DNA of 64,000 bases from Paenibacillus sp. PAMC 26794 (lineage in GTDB: Bacteria > Bacillota > Bacilli > Paenibacillales > Paenibacillaceae), in contig NZ_ANHX01000077.1 of assembly GCF_000316035.1 (NCBI RefSeq), positions 30,480 through 94,479 of the forward strand, read 5' to 3'. The notes beneath the pieces are model-generated. The model saw only the letters and a list, made by a program, of their open reading frames with translations, searched no databases and was not told where the DNA came from. This document shows positions 25,882 through 32,900 of this stretch, one piece after another. The translations under genes were made by a program, and so were the position numbers. Position 1 is the stretch's first letter. The number at the start of each line of letters is the position of its first letter.

Positions 25882-26343
25882 ATGACAAGCTCACGGTATA
25901 AAAACGCACAAGAAAGTCCGGGATATCTGTTATGGCAGGTTACAGCCATGTGGCAAAAGGAAGTACGCAGGGTGCTGGAGCCCCTCGAACTGACACAACC
26001 TCAATTTGTATTATTGCACGCCTGTTTATGGCTCAATGAACACGATGAGGAAGGCAAAGGAGTTACTCAGGTTCAAATTGCTCAGTTTGCCAAGGTGGAT
26101 GTTAACGTGACTTCTCAGGTTCTACGTGCGCTTGAAAAAAGGGGATTAATTACCCGCGCTCGTCATCAGACAGATACGCGTGCCAATATTATCACAACAA
26201 CGGAAGAAGGAACCCGATTGGCTGTGGAGGGAATTCATCTGGTCGAGGAATCGGACAAGGCATTCTTCGAAACTTTGGATGAACGTAAGGGAGATTATTT
26301 GGAGATCATGCAGGAGTTTCTTCGCCAAAAAACAGAGAGTTGA
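25882..26343 (+). CDS. MarR family transcriptional regulator
   Basis: The 153-aa protein has helices PGYLLWQVTAMWQKEVRRVLEPLELTQPQFVLLHACLWL, the reading helix VTQVQIAQFAKVDVNVTSQVLRALEKRGLITR and the wing HQTDTRANIITTTEEG. The wing Asp-Arg pair of the MarR family is present. GGAGGTATGAG precedes the ATG. It is monocistronic and faces a terminator. The nearest possible target is the convergent aldo/keto reductase or a distant gene; nothing in the sequence decides this. Confidence 0.88.
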   Translation: MTSSRYKNAQESPGYLLWQVTAMWQKEVRRVLEPLELTQPQFVLLHACLWLNEHDEEGKGVTQVQIAQFAKVDVNVTSQVLRALEKRGLITRARHQTDTRANIITTTEEGTRLAVEGIHLVEESDKAFFETLDERKGDYLEIMQEFLRQKTES

Positions 26344-26440
26344 TCCGTAATATATCTTTTTTTAATTTGTTAAACTACAGAATGTAGTGGAACTGGAAAA
26401 TTTTCTGATTATTAATAATTATAACACCTTTGCAAAATAC

Positions 26441-26480
26441 AAATAGACCTCCTGACTTCATTTTGTCGGGAGGTCTATTT
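26441..26480. terminator. Bidirectional terminator
   Basis: AAATAGACCTCC pairs with GGAGGTCTATTT around a 15-nt loop, between the convergent MarR and aldo/keto reductase genes. Confidence 0.85.
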
Positions 26481-26487
26481 CGGTTGC

Positions 26488-27465
26488 TCAATCGATTCGA
26501 TAGGACGCAAACGGCTCGCGGCGACGGAAAGAGTCACTGATCTGGTCCAGATCGGCCAACAGCTCATCGGGCAGTGACATGTCCAGACTAGCCAGATTAT
26601 GTTCCAGCTGTTCGGTGCGTGTAGCGCCCACAATCACTGTGGATACAGCTGGACGTGTCAGCAGCCATGCGAGTGACAGCACACTCGGGGAGCAACCATA
26701 TGAGGCAGCTTTAGCACTCACTTGTTCACTCAGTTGGATATTATGCTCCAGCAGGAAACGGTTGAAAGACGGATCGGTGTCTGCTCTGGAACCAGAAGGC
26801 ACACTGGTCTGTCCGTTATATTTACCGGTCAGAATACCACCTGCCAGCGGGAAATAAGGGATAATGCCTACACCCTGATCGAGACACATCGGTACCAGTT
26901 CCAACTCAGGTGTACGGTCTGCCAGGGAGTAGCTGGTTTGGGTGGAGATGTAGCGCACATAACCTTTCTGTTCACTGATGCCTAAAGCTTTCATCAGCTC
27001 CCAAGCTGCGTAATTGGAGGCTCCGATGTAACGGACTTTGCCGGAAGTGACCATATCATCCAATGTGCGCAGTGTCTCATCCAGCGGTGTATGCGGATCA
27101 AAAGTATGGATCTGGTACAGATCCACATAATCCGTTTGCAGGCGCCGCAGGCTATGTTCCAGCTCTTGTTGCAGATGGTAGCGGGAGGAACCCCGCCCAT
27201 GAGGACCATCATGCCGGGGTAATCCGGCTTTGGTAGCAAGCACCGCGTTTTCCCGTCGACCTGTGAGGGCCTGTCCAATGATGCGTTCCGATTCCGTGCC
27301 TGCGTATATATTGGCGGTATCGATAAAGTTGATGCCATGATCCATCGCTGCATGAATAATGCGGGTAGAAGCTGCTTCATCCGCGCGTTTGCCAAACGCA
27401 TTGGTGCCGAGCCCCAGTGCCGACACACGCAAACCACTATGGCCCAAACGTCGATATTCCATCAT
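26488..27465 (-). CDS. Aldo/keto reductase (YhdN/IolS-like, potassium-channel beta group)
   Basis: The 325-aa enzyme has MEYRRLGHSGLRVSALGLGTNAFG, the catalytic Asp/Tyr in FIDTANIYAGTESE, Lys in LATKAGLP and His in QIHTFDPHTPLDETLRTLDDMV. GASNYAAWELMKAL and TVIVGATRTEQLEHNL are the NADPH segments. This is a different subfamily from the reductase at 22246. AAGGGAG precedes ATG 27465, with a second ATG at 27462. It is divergent from the LCP gene. Substrate unknown. Confidence 0.9.
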   Translation of the reverse strand: MMEYRRLGHSGLRVSALGLGTNAFGKRADEAASTRIIHAAMDHGINFIDTANIYAGTESERIIGQALTGRRENAVLATKAGLPRHDGPHGRGSSRYHLQQELEHSLRRLQTDYVDLYQIHTFDPHTPLDETLRTLDDMVTSGKVRYIGASNYAAWELMKALGISEQKGYVRYISTQTSYSLADRTPELELVPMCLDQGVGIIPYFPLAGGILTGKYNGQTSVPSGSRADTDPSFNRFLLEHNIQLSEQVSAKAASYGCSPSVLSLAWLLTRPAVSTVIVGATRTEQLEHNLASLDMSLPDELLADLDQISDSFRRREPFASYRID

Positions 27466-27577
27466 TCATCGCTCCCTTTATGTACATTTATGTAATGCAG
27501 ATTATAACGTAATCTATTGAAAACGTGTTATTAATATAGTTAAATGAATCTAAGAACCCGTTATTAAAGGAGATATG

Positions 27578-28615
27578 ATGGAAAACAGTGCTGCACATTT
27601 AACAAGACGGAAGCCGAAGAACCCGAAGAAGAAATGGAAGAAACCATTGATCATCACCCTAAGTGTGCTGCTTGTGTTGGGAGGACTCGGATTTATCTAT
27701 CGAAAGCAACTCGTCGTGTTTGCCTTTAATTTGTTCGCTTCAGCTACGGTGAGGGAAGCCTTGGATGACTCCTTTGTACCAGCTGGCGATAAGGATGCCC
27801 CTGTCGTGGAACATACGGAACCGTTCTCATTGTTGCTGCTAGGGATTGACCAGCGAGATAACGAACCAAGCCGTTCGGATACCATCATCTATTCCGTTGT
27901 GCGTCCAGAAGATAATAAAGTGCTGCTGCTGTCCATTCCACGTGATTCCTATACCGAGATTGTCGGCCGGGATGTGAAGTCAAAGATCAATTCAGCTTAT
28001 GCCCACGGTGAAGCCAAGATGGCGATGGATACGGTGGAGAATTTGCTGGGGAACAAAGTGGATTTCTATGCCGCGATTAATTTTAACGGGCTCAAGGATA
28101 TTGTTGATGCGGTGGGCGGCGTTGAACTGCCGATCAAAAAGAATATTGAGAACAAGCTCAAAATTCATGAGAAGCTGTTTGTTGAAGCGAATAAACCGAT
28201 TTATAGCGGCGAAGAAGCGCTTGGTTATGTGCGTTACCGGGAGGATTCCGATTTCAATCGGACGATGCGTCACCGGATTTTTTTAAGTGCCTTCATGAAT
28301 CGTGCGCTGGAGGTCAAAAATCTGACCAAGATCCCGGATGTAATCCAGATTGCCGGATCGAATTTTACAACCAATATGACCTCGGACTTTATCGTGAAAT
28401 TTGCCGAGTCCTTATATATGAAAGATAGCATACCAACGATCAGCAATTACATGCTGAAGGGGGAGGGTGCAACGCGCAGTGGCACATGGTACTACGATCT
28501 GTCGGAGGACGATCTGCAGTATGTGCGTGGCATGATCGCCAGTTGGCTGGACCCGGATGCGACCGAAATTGTGGAACCCGAGACAACCGATTCAGCCGCA
28601 GCGGATAAAACCTAG
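27578..28615 (+). CDS. LytR-CpsA-Psr (LCP) family wall polymer ligase
   Basis: LCP enzymes attach teichoic acids, teichuronic acid or capsule to peptidoglycan. The 345-aa product has a basic N-terminus, a membrane anchor (residues 24-44) and an extracellular LCP domain. That domain holds FSLLLLGIDQRDNEPSRSDTIIYSVVRP, LLSIPRDSYTEI, INSAYAHGE, AVGGVELPI and ALGYVRYREDSDFNRTMRHR, with the Arg and Asp that bind the polyprenyl pyrophosphate and magnesium. ATG 27578 lies 5 nt after AAAGGAG; ATG 27575 is too close. Acceptor polymer unknown. Confidence 0.92.
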   Translation: MENSAAHLTRRKPKNPKKKWKKPLIITLSVLLVLGGLGFIYRKQLVVFAFNLFASATVREALDDSFVPAGDKDAPVVEHTEPFSLLLLGIDQRDNEPSRSDTIIYSVVRPEDNKVLLLSIPRDSYTEIVGRDVKSKINSAYAHGEAKMAMDTVENLLGNKVDFYAAINFNGLKDIVDAVGGVELPIKKNIENKLKIHEKLFVEANKPIYSGEEALGYVRYREDSDFNRTMRHRIFLSAFMNRALEVKNLTKIPDVIQIAGSNFTTNMTSDFIVKFAESLYMKDSIPTISNYMLKGEGATRSGTWYYDLSEDDLQYVRGMIASWLDPDATEIVEPETTDSAAADKT

Positions 28616-28660
28616 AATAGAAGCAGCAGAAGAAGGTTGCTGCTACGATAGAATATAACA

Positions 28661-28700
28661 AAGTACACGGAAGGCACTATGCTTTCCGTGTACTTTTTTT
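28661..28700 (+). terminator. Terminator of the LCP gene
   Basis: AAGTACACGGAA pairs with TTCCGTGTACTT and is followed by seven T residues. Confidence 0.9.
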
Positions 28701-28756
28701 ATGGCATAACGGTCTGCGTTAACTTGCTTCGACTCCAGTTTCCTCAGTCGTTACCG

Positions 28757-29356
28757 TTATATGGACTTTAAAGATGACATGGCAGCGGAAATAGGCAGTA
28801 AAGCGGTCAGATGTGTGAGATCCAATTCATCTGAGCTGTTGTCCACGGAAATGACCTCGATATTCTCCCACATGCATGTATTGGCTTGTATCCCCTGTAC
28901 AAACGTCTCCCAGTGATCCAGCTTCCACCTGTCTCTCTCCAGACCGCGACTTTTCAAGCGTTGTTGAAGAACATCAACGTTCACATCCACCCTCAACACC
29001 ACGGGTATGACTGATTCCCACTCATATTTGGCAACCAGATGATTAATGTAATCGCTTTCGCGAAAATAACCGACAAAAGGTGCATCCAAGATGACAGATC
29101 TACCCAATTGAAGATTGTCATTCGCCACGTTTAACAACGTTTCATATTCGAGGTCCATAACGGTGTCGAGGTAATAGGTGTTGCCGTCGCGATCATGAGG
29201 GGAGTACCCTTGTGCTTCCAGAAGCTTCCCTGTAAACGTATTGCATACAATATCTTTATCCAGATAACAAAAGTGGTGCTCGGCAGCAAGCTTTTTGCCG
29301 ATGGTGGATTTGCCCGAACCGGCAGAGCCAATCAAAAAAATCAGGACAGGTTTCAT
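28757..29356 (-). CDS. P-loop kinase-like ATP-binding protein
   Basis: The 199-aa protein is a shikimate-kinase-like P-loop NTPase. Walker A is GSAGSGKSTIGKKL (residues 10-23), HFCYLDKDIV carries the substrate-side Asp, SVILDAPF is the Walker B-like strand, and RLKSRGLERDRWK is a lid with arginines. Start ATG 29356 follows GAGGAGGG; the longer frame has no site. It is divergent from the IclR gene, and two IclR-type palindromes sit 68-102 bp upstream of its start. It could be a small sugar or sugar-acid kinase, or an unrelated AAA-type phosphotransferase. Confidence 0.75.
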   Translation of the reverse strand: MKPVLIFLIGSAGSGKSTIGKKLAAEHHFCYLDKDIVCNTFTGKLLEAQGYSPHDRDGNTYYLDTVMDLEYETLLNVANDNLQLGRSVILDAPFVGYFRESDYINHLVAKYEWESVIPVVLRVDVNVDVLQQRLKSRGLERDRWKLDHWETFVQGIQANTCMWENIEVISVDNSSDELDLTHLTALLPISAAMSSLKSI

Positions 29357-29423
29357 GGACGGTCCCTCCTCTACATAATATTTAGATTGTATGAATATGA
29401 ACGGTAGTATAGCGCTCATTAAA

Positions 29424-29439
29424 GTTCGCATATACGAAC
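29424..29439. promoter_or_regulatory. IclR-type operator copy 1
   Basis: GTTCGCATATACGAAC is a 16-bp near-perfect palindrome (one mismatched pair) upstream of the P-loop kinase-like gene. Related copies lie at 29443 and 29601. Confidence 0.65.
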
Positions 29440-29442
29440 CTC

Positions 29443-29458
29443 ATTCGCATTAGTGAAC
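29443..29458. promoter_or_regulatory. IclR-type operator copy 2 (degenerate)
   Basis: ATTCGCATTAGTGAAC is a weaker form of the copy at 29424-29439, 19 bp away centre to centre. Confidence 0.5.
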
Positions 29459-29542
29459 ATTTGCTATTAGAGTATACCGTTTTCAACTGAAATACAATCC
29501 TTTTTGGAGAAATAGTATGCAAAAAAAATTTTAAGAAAGCGG

Positions 29543-29572
29543 TTGATATTTTCTGTGCGGCTGATCTATAAT
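29543..29572 (+). promoter_or_regulatory. Promoter of the IclR-eda-MFS operon
   Basis: TTGATA (29543-29548) and a perfect TATAAT (29567-29572) are separated by 18 bp. The third IclR-type palindrome begins 28 bp downstream, in a roadblock position. Confidence 0.65.
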
Positions 29573-29600
29573 GAGGGCATCGTTCGGTGATGTGAATTAA

Positions 29601-29616
29601 GTTCACATATGCGAAC
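29601..29616. promoter_or_regulatory. IclR-type operator copy 3
   Basis: GTTCACATATGCGAAC is a 16-bp palindrome with one mismatched pair, just downstream of the promoter and 30 bp before the IclR start codon. It suits autoregulation. Confidence 0.65.
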
Positions 29617-29645
29617 TTCGACGTCGAAGATTAGAAGGAGACAAT

Positions 29646-30443
29646 ATGGACAATATCCGCATGAATAAATCTGCTGAACGAGTCGCGGATTTACTCGTTC
29701 TATTTGCCAAAAGTGGCGCTCCATTAACACTGAATGAAATATGCAAACAAATGAGCTTACCCAAGAGCAGCGGGTTTGAACTGGTACAGACCTTGCTGCA
29801 TAAGGGTTTTATTGAAATGGATGATGTTCGTCTCAAAACGTATCGGCTAGGCATTGCTGTGTTTGAGACAGGCATGGCGTACTTGTCCAATATGGGTATA
29901 CCCCATATGGCAAGACCTCTGCTACAAGAACTCAATCGCCAGACGGGAAGCACTGCATTTCTCGGGATTGAGGATAAGGGCCGGATTGTATATCTGGATA
30001 AGGCCGAGAGTTATTCGGTTATGCGACCAACAGCGAAACTCGGTTCCCGCAGATATATGCACACCACAGGGCTCGGCAAAGCTTTGCTGGCAGCGCTCCC
30101 CATCGGCAAGGTGCTGGAGATTGTAGGTAGCGGTGAGCTCCCTTCGCGTACATCCTTCTCCAAAGTAACCATTCCTGATATTTTGCAAGATATGCAGGAG
30201 ATTCGTGAGCGTGGCTACTCGATTGACGACCGGGAGGACCATCTGGAGATGTATTGCATCGGCTCTGCTGTCTATGACCAGTGGGATGAGCCCGTCGCCG
30301 CAATCAGTGTTGCCAGCATGTATTCCAATATGACTCCAGAACGTGAAGAGAATATTGTAAAACTGGTCAAGGAAGCTGCATGGAAGCTTTCAGGCCAACT
30401 GGGTTATAGCGGTGATCGACTGTATCCCGGGACAGAAGAGTGA
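29646..30443 (+). CDS. IclR family transcriptional regulator (KdgR-like)
   Basis: The 265-aa product has an N-terminal winged helix (SAERVADLLVLFAKSGAPLTLNEICKQMSLPKSSGFELVQTLL) and an IclR effector domain with GRIVYLDKAES, MHTTGLGKALLAALP and DREDHLEMYCIGSAVYDQ. Start ATG 29646 follows GAAGGAG. It opens an operon with a KDPG aldolase and a sugar-acid symporter, which is the typical setting of KdgR-type regulators responding to 2-keto-3-deoxygluconate. Three related palindromes in the upstream region are its likely sites. Confidence 0.9.
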   Translation: MDNIRMNKSAERVADLLVLFAKSGAPLTLNEICKQMSLPKSSGFELVQTLLHKGFIEMDDVRLKTYRLGIAVFETGMAYLSNMGIPHMARPLLQELNRQTGSTAFLGIEDKGRIVYLDKAESYSVMRPTAKLGSRRYMHTTGLGKALLAALPIGKVLEIVGSGELPSRTSFSKVTIPDILQDMQEIRERGYSIDDREDHLEMYCIGSAVYDQWDEPVAAISVASMYSNMTPEREENIVKLVKEAAWKLSGQLGYSGDRLYPGTEE

Positions 30444-30498
30444 ATCGAATTGAATCAAACCCAATAAAAGGTACAACGGGAATCAGGAGGTTATTTGG

Positions 30499-31143
30499 AT
30501 GTGGAGAAAGCTAGAAAACATGAAAATCATCGCTGAAACCGGAATCGTATTGATTATCCGTTCCGAAAGTGAAGAAGAAGCGTTGTCCGTCGCAGAAGCG
30601 GCAATTGCTGGAGGTATTCGGGCGCTCGAAATTACGATGAGTGTTCCAGGAGCTTTGGATGTAATCAAGGTGTTGTCTCGTAAATATGCGTCCCAAGGCA
30701 TTCTGATTGGCGCGGGCACCATACTGGATGGTGAGACGGCTCGTGCAGCGATATTGGCCGGAGCAGAGATGTTGGTTAGTCCTCAGCTCAACCCAGACAT
30801 GATCAAGGTAGCTAATCGCTACCAGGCGGTTACTGTCAGTGGTGCGTTCACGGCCAAGGAAATTGTAGAGAGCCTTGAAGCGGGAGCGGATATTGTCAAA
30901 CTGTTCCCGGCGGAATCCGTAGGTCCGCAATATGTCAAAGCGATCTCGGCCCCTCTGCCACAGGCAGCGATTGCCCCTACTGGTGGAGTGACGCCGCAAA
31001 ATGTACATGAATGGCTGGATGCCGGTTGTGTCGGGGTTGGCGTGGGGAGTTACATCACCAAAGCAGCAAAAGATACTGGCGATTATGGGCGAGTAACCAA
31101 GGCCGCTGAGGAATTTTTACAGGCCGTAGCTGCGGCACGCTGA
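30499..31143 (+). CDS. eda: KDPG/KHG aldolase
   Basis: This class I aldolase splits 2-keto-3-deoxy-6-phosphogluconate into pyruvate and glyceraldehyde-3-phosphate. The 214-aa TIM barrel has Glu44 in RALEITMSVPGA and the Schiff-base Lys134 in ADIVKLFPAES. LIGAGTILDGETA and IAPTGGVTPQN complete the phosphate site. AGGAGG precedes the ATG, 55 nt after the IclR gene. A KDG kinase would be needed upstream of it in the pathway and is not recognisable here, unless the divergent P-loop protein fills that role. Confidence 0.92.
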   Translation: MWRKLENMKIIAETGIVLIIRSESEEEALSVAEAAIAGGIRALEITMSVPGALDVIKVLSRKYASQGILIGAGTILDGETARAAILAGAEMLVSPQLNPDMIKVANRYQAVTVSGAFTAKEIVESLEAGADIVKLFPAESVGPQYVKAISAPLPQAAIAPTGGVTPQNVHEWLDAGCVGVGVGSYITKAAKDTGDYGRVTKAAEEFLQAVAAAR

Positions 31144-31179
31144 TTATTCTTATCCATGTTGGATTGCCGTGCAGGTGAA

Positions 31180-31223
31180 GTTCACAGCGATAAAGGGCAG
31201 ACTTCACGCCTATCGTTGTGAAC
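31180..31223 (+). repeat. Intercistronic 13-bp inverted repeat
   Basis: GTTCACAGCGATA (31180-31192) pairs with TATCGTTGTGAAC (31211-31223), with 12 pairs plus one G-T, around an 18-nt loop. No U-run follows. It lies between eda and the symporter gene and may be an RNA processing or stability hairpin, or an operator. Confidence 0.5.
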
Positions 31224-31274
31224 GCCCATGGTGCGGAGCGGATGTATCCTTTGAAATTCAGGGAAAGGATAATA

Positions 31275-31287
31275 CGTTTTGAAAACG
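31275..31287. promoter_or_regulatory. Palindrome CGTTTTGAAAACG upstream of the symporter gene
   Basis: A perfect 13-bp palindrome in the 269-bp gap before the MFS gene suggests separate control of the symporter. An ATCCTTT/AAAGGAT hairpin lies next to it at about 31247-31271. Confidence 0.35.
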
Positions 31288-31412
31288 CATACTTAAAGAG
31301 GGTCTGTCTGAGAGTAGAGGACAGTGATTCTTATCTACGCCCTTTAATTACCATATTTATTCATAATATATAATTTTAGTATATTTATATATGTTGAGGA
31401 GAGTGAGTTTAC

Positions 31413-32723
31413 ATGGCAACCTTAAAAACATCACCGTCCCCTGCCTCGGTACCTCAAGCCCCAAAAGTGGGATTAAGGTGGGGAATTATTCTGTTATTGC
31501 TGCTGGGTGCAGTGGTTAACTATTTGGACCGATCCAATCTGAGTATTGCGAATACAACCATTGCGGCCGAATTTGGGCTGTCCTCCACACAGATGGGATT
31601 GCTGTTGTCTGCCTTCCTATGGCCTTATGCGTTAGCGAATTTGCCAGCCGGATGGTTGGTTGACAAGTTTGGCCCCAGAAAGATGTTTGCCTGGGCTTCA
31701 GGACTTTGGTCCCTCGCCACCATACTCAGTGCATTTATGAATTCATACTCTTTGTTATATGCGATGCGTATGTTGCTCGGTGTGTCCGAGTCTCCCTTCT
31801 TCACCTCTGGACTGAAGGTAACCGAACGCTGGTTTGCGAAAAATGAGCGCGGATTACCAACTTCGATTATCAATACAGGCTCACAGATTGCCAACGCGAT
31901 TGCACCGCCGCTATTGACCGTTCTGATGTTAACGATGACGTGGAGAGGCATGTTTATCTTTGTCGGCGTAATCGGTCTGATTATCATGCTCATCTGGCTC
32001 AAAGTATATCGTGACCCTACTTTTGCGGAAAAGCAGATGATCAAAGGAACAGATGCAGTTGCGGAGCAGACCTTAAACGCAAAAGCGGCTGCGGATGCAC
32101 CGAAAGCCAACTGGGGATCGCTGTTCAAGCATAAAAGCACTTGGTTTATGATTATCGGTAATTTCGGCATCATGTTCACAATCTGGGTATACCTAACTTG
32201 GCTGCCGAGCTATCTGGAGAAGGAGCAGGGCTTTACGTTGAAAGAGACAGGCTGGATTGCCTCCATTCCGTTCGTAGCCGGTATTATCGGTGTGCTGTTA
32301 GGTGGATTTATCTCGGACTTTTTCATTCGAAAAGGAGTCAATGTGGTCACTTCGCGGAAAGTTCCCATCGTAGGTGGCGCTATTCTGGCGGCGGCTTCGG
32401 TAGCACCCATTCCGTTCATTGACAGTACTGTGGTGAGCATTGTGCTTCTGTCTGTAGGTTACTTCGCATCCCAACTGCCATCAGGCGTGATCTGGACTCT
32501 GGCAGCAGACATTGCGCCGGGTGAACAGGTAGCTTCACTTGGAGCCATCCAGAACTTTGGTGGATTTCTGGGCGCAGCGCTTGCTCCAATTGTAACCGGA
32601 TACATATTGGATACAACAGGCAGCTTCAACAATGTATTCTTGCTGGGAGCGGGTCTGCTGCTCATGGGCGCCGTCTCTTACGGAGTATTTTTGAAAAAAC
32701 CAATCCCTAAAGCAATTCACTAA
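31413..32723 (+). CDS. MFS anion:cation symporter (hexuronate/glucarate/galactonate type)
   Basis: The 436-aa protein has 12 predicted helices and the ACS-family pattern: NYLDRSNLSIANTTIAAEFGLSSTQMGLLLSAFLWPYA, the motif A loop GWLVDKFGPRKMF, and GVSESPFFTSGLKVTERWF. These are characteristic of ExuT/GudP/DgoT-type transporters for sugar acids. GAGGAGAG precedes the ATG. With IclR and eda it forms a sugar-acid uptake and breakdown unit. The precise substrate (galacturonate, glucarate, galactonate or gluconate) is not decided. Confidence 0.88.
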   Translation: MATLKTSPSPASVPQAPKVGLRWGIILLLLLGAVVNYLDRSNLSIANTTIAAEFGLSSTQMGLLLSAFLWPYALANLPAGWLVDKFGPRKMFAWASGLWSLATILSAFMNSYSLLYAMRMLLGVSESPFFTSGLKVTERWFAKNERGLPTSIINTGSQIANAIAPPLLTVLMLTMTWRGMFIFVGVIGLIIMLIWLKVYRDPTFAEKQMIKGTDAVAEQTLNAKAAADAPKANWGSLFKHKSTWFMIIGNFGIMFTIWVYLTWLPSYLEKEQGFTLKETGWIASIPFVAGIIGVLLGGFISDFFIRKGVNVVTSRKVPIVGGAILAAASVAPIPFIDSTVVSIVLLSVGYFASQLPSGVIWTLAADIAPGEQVASLGAIQNFGGFLGAALAPIVTGYILDTTGSFNNVFLLGAGLLLMGAVSYGVFLKKPIPKAIH

Positions 32724-32730
32724 TTCCCTT

Positions 32731-32754
32731 AAAATAGAAGTTAACTTCTATTTT
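32731..32754. repeat. 24-bp perfect palindrome after the symporter gene
   Basis: AAAATAGAAGTT is followed directly by its reverse complement AACTTCTATTTT, seven nt after the stop codon. It could form a hairpin that stalls polymerase or be a binding site. It is followed by a separate conventional terminator. Confidence 0.6.
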
Positions 32755-32757
32755 AGA

Positions 32758-32818
32758 AAACATCAGCCAGTTCTTGTGTTTTTGATTGCAAAAACCGGAA
32801 ATGCTGATGTTTTTTATT
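32758..32818 (+). terminator. Terminator of the IclR-eda-MFS operon
   Basis: AAACATCAGC pairs with GCTGATGTTT and is followed by a T-rich run; the long loop contains a further GTTTTTG/CAAAAAC hairpin. Confidence 0.85.
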
Positions 32819-32900
32819 TTTGTTGCTTGGGCTGTAGTGAATGGCATACATATAGTAAAATATAGGGAAAAGATTAAACATCAACCAACGGAGGAAGCTC

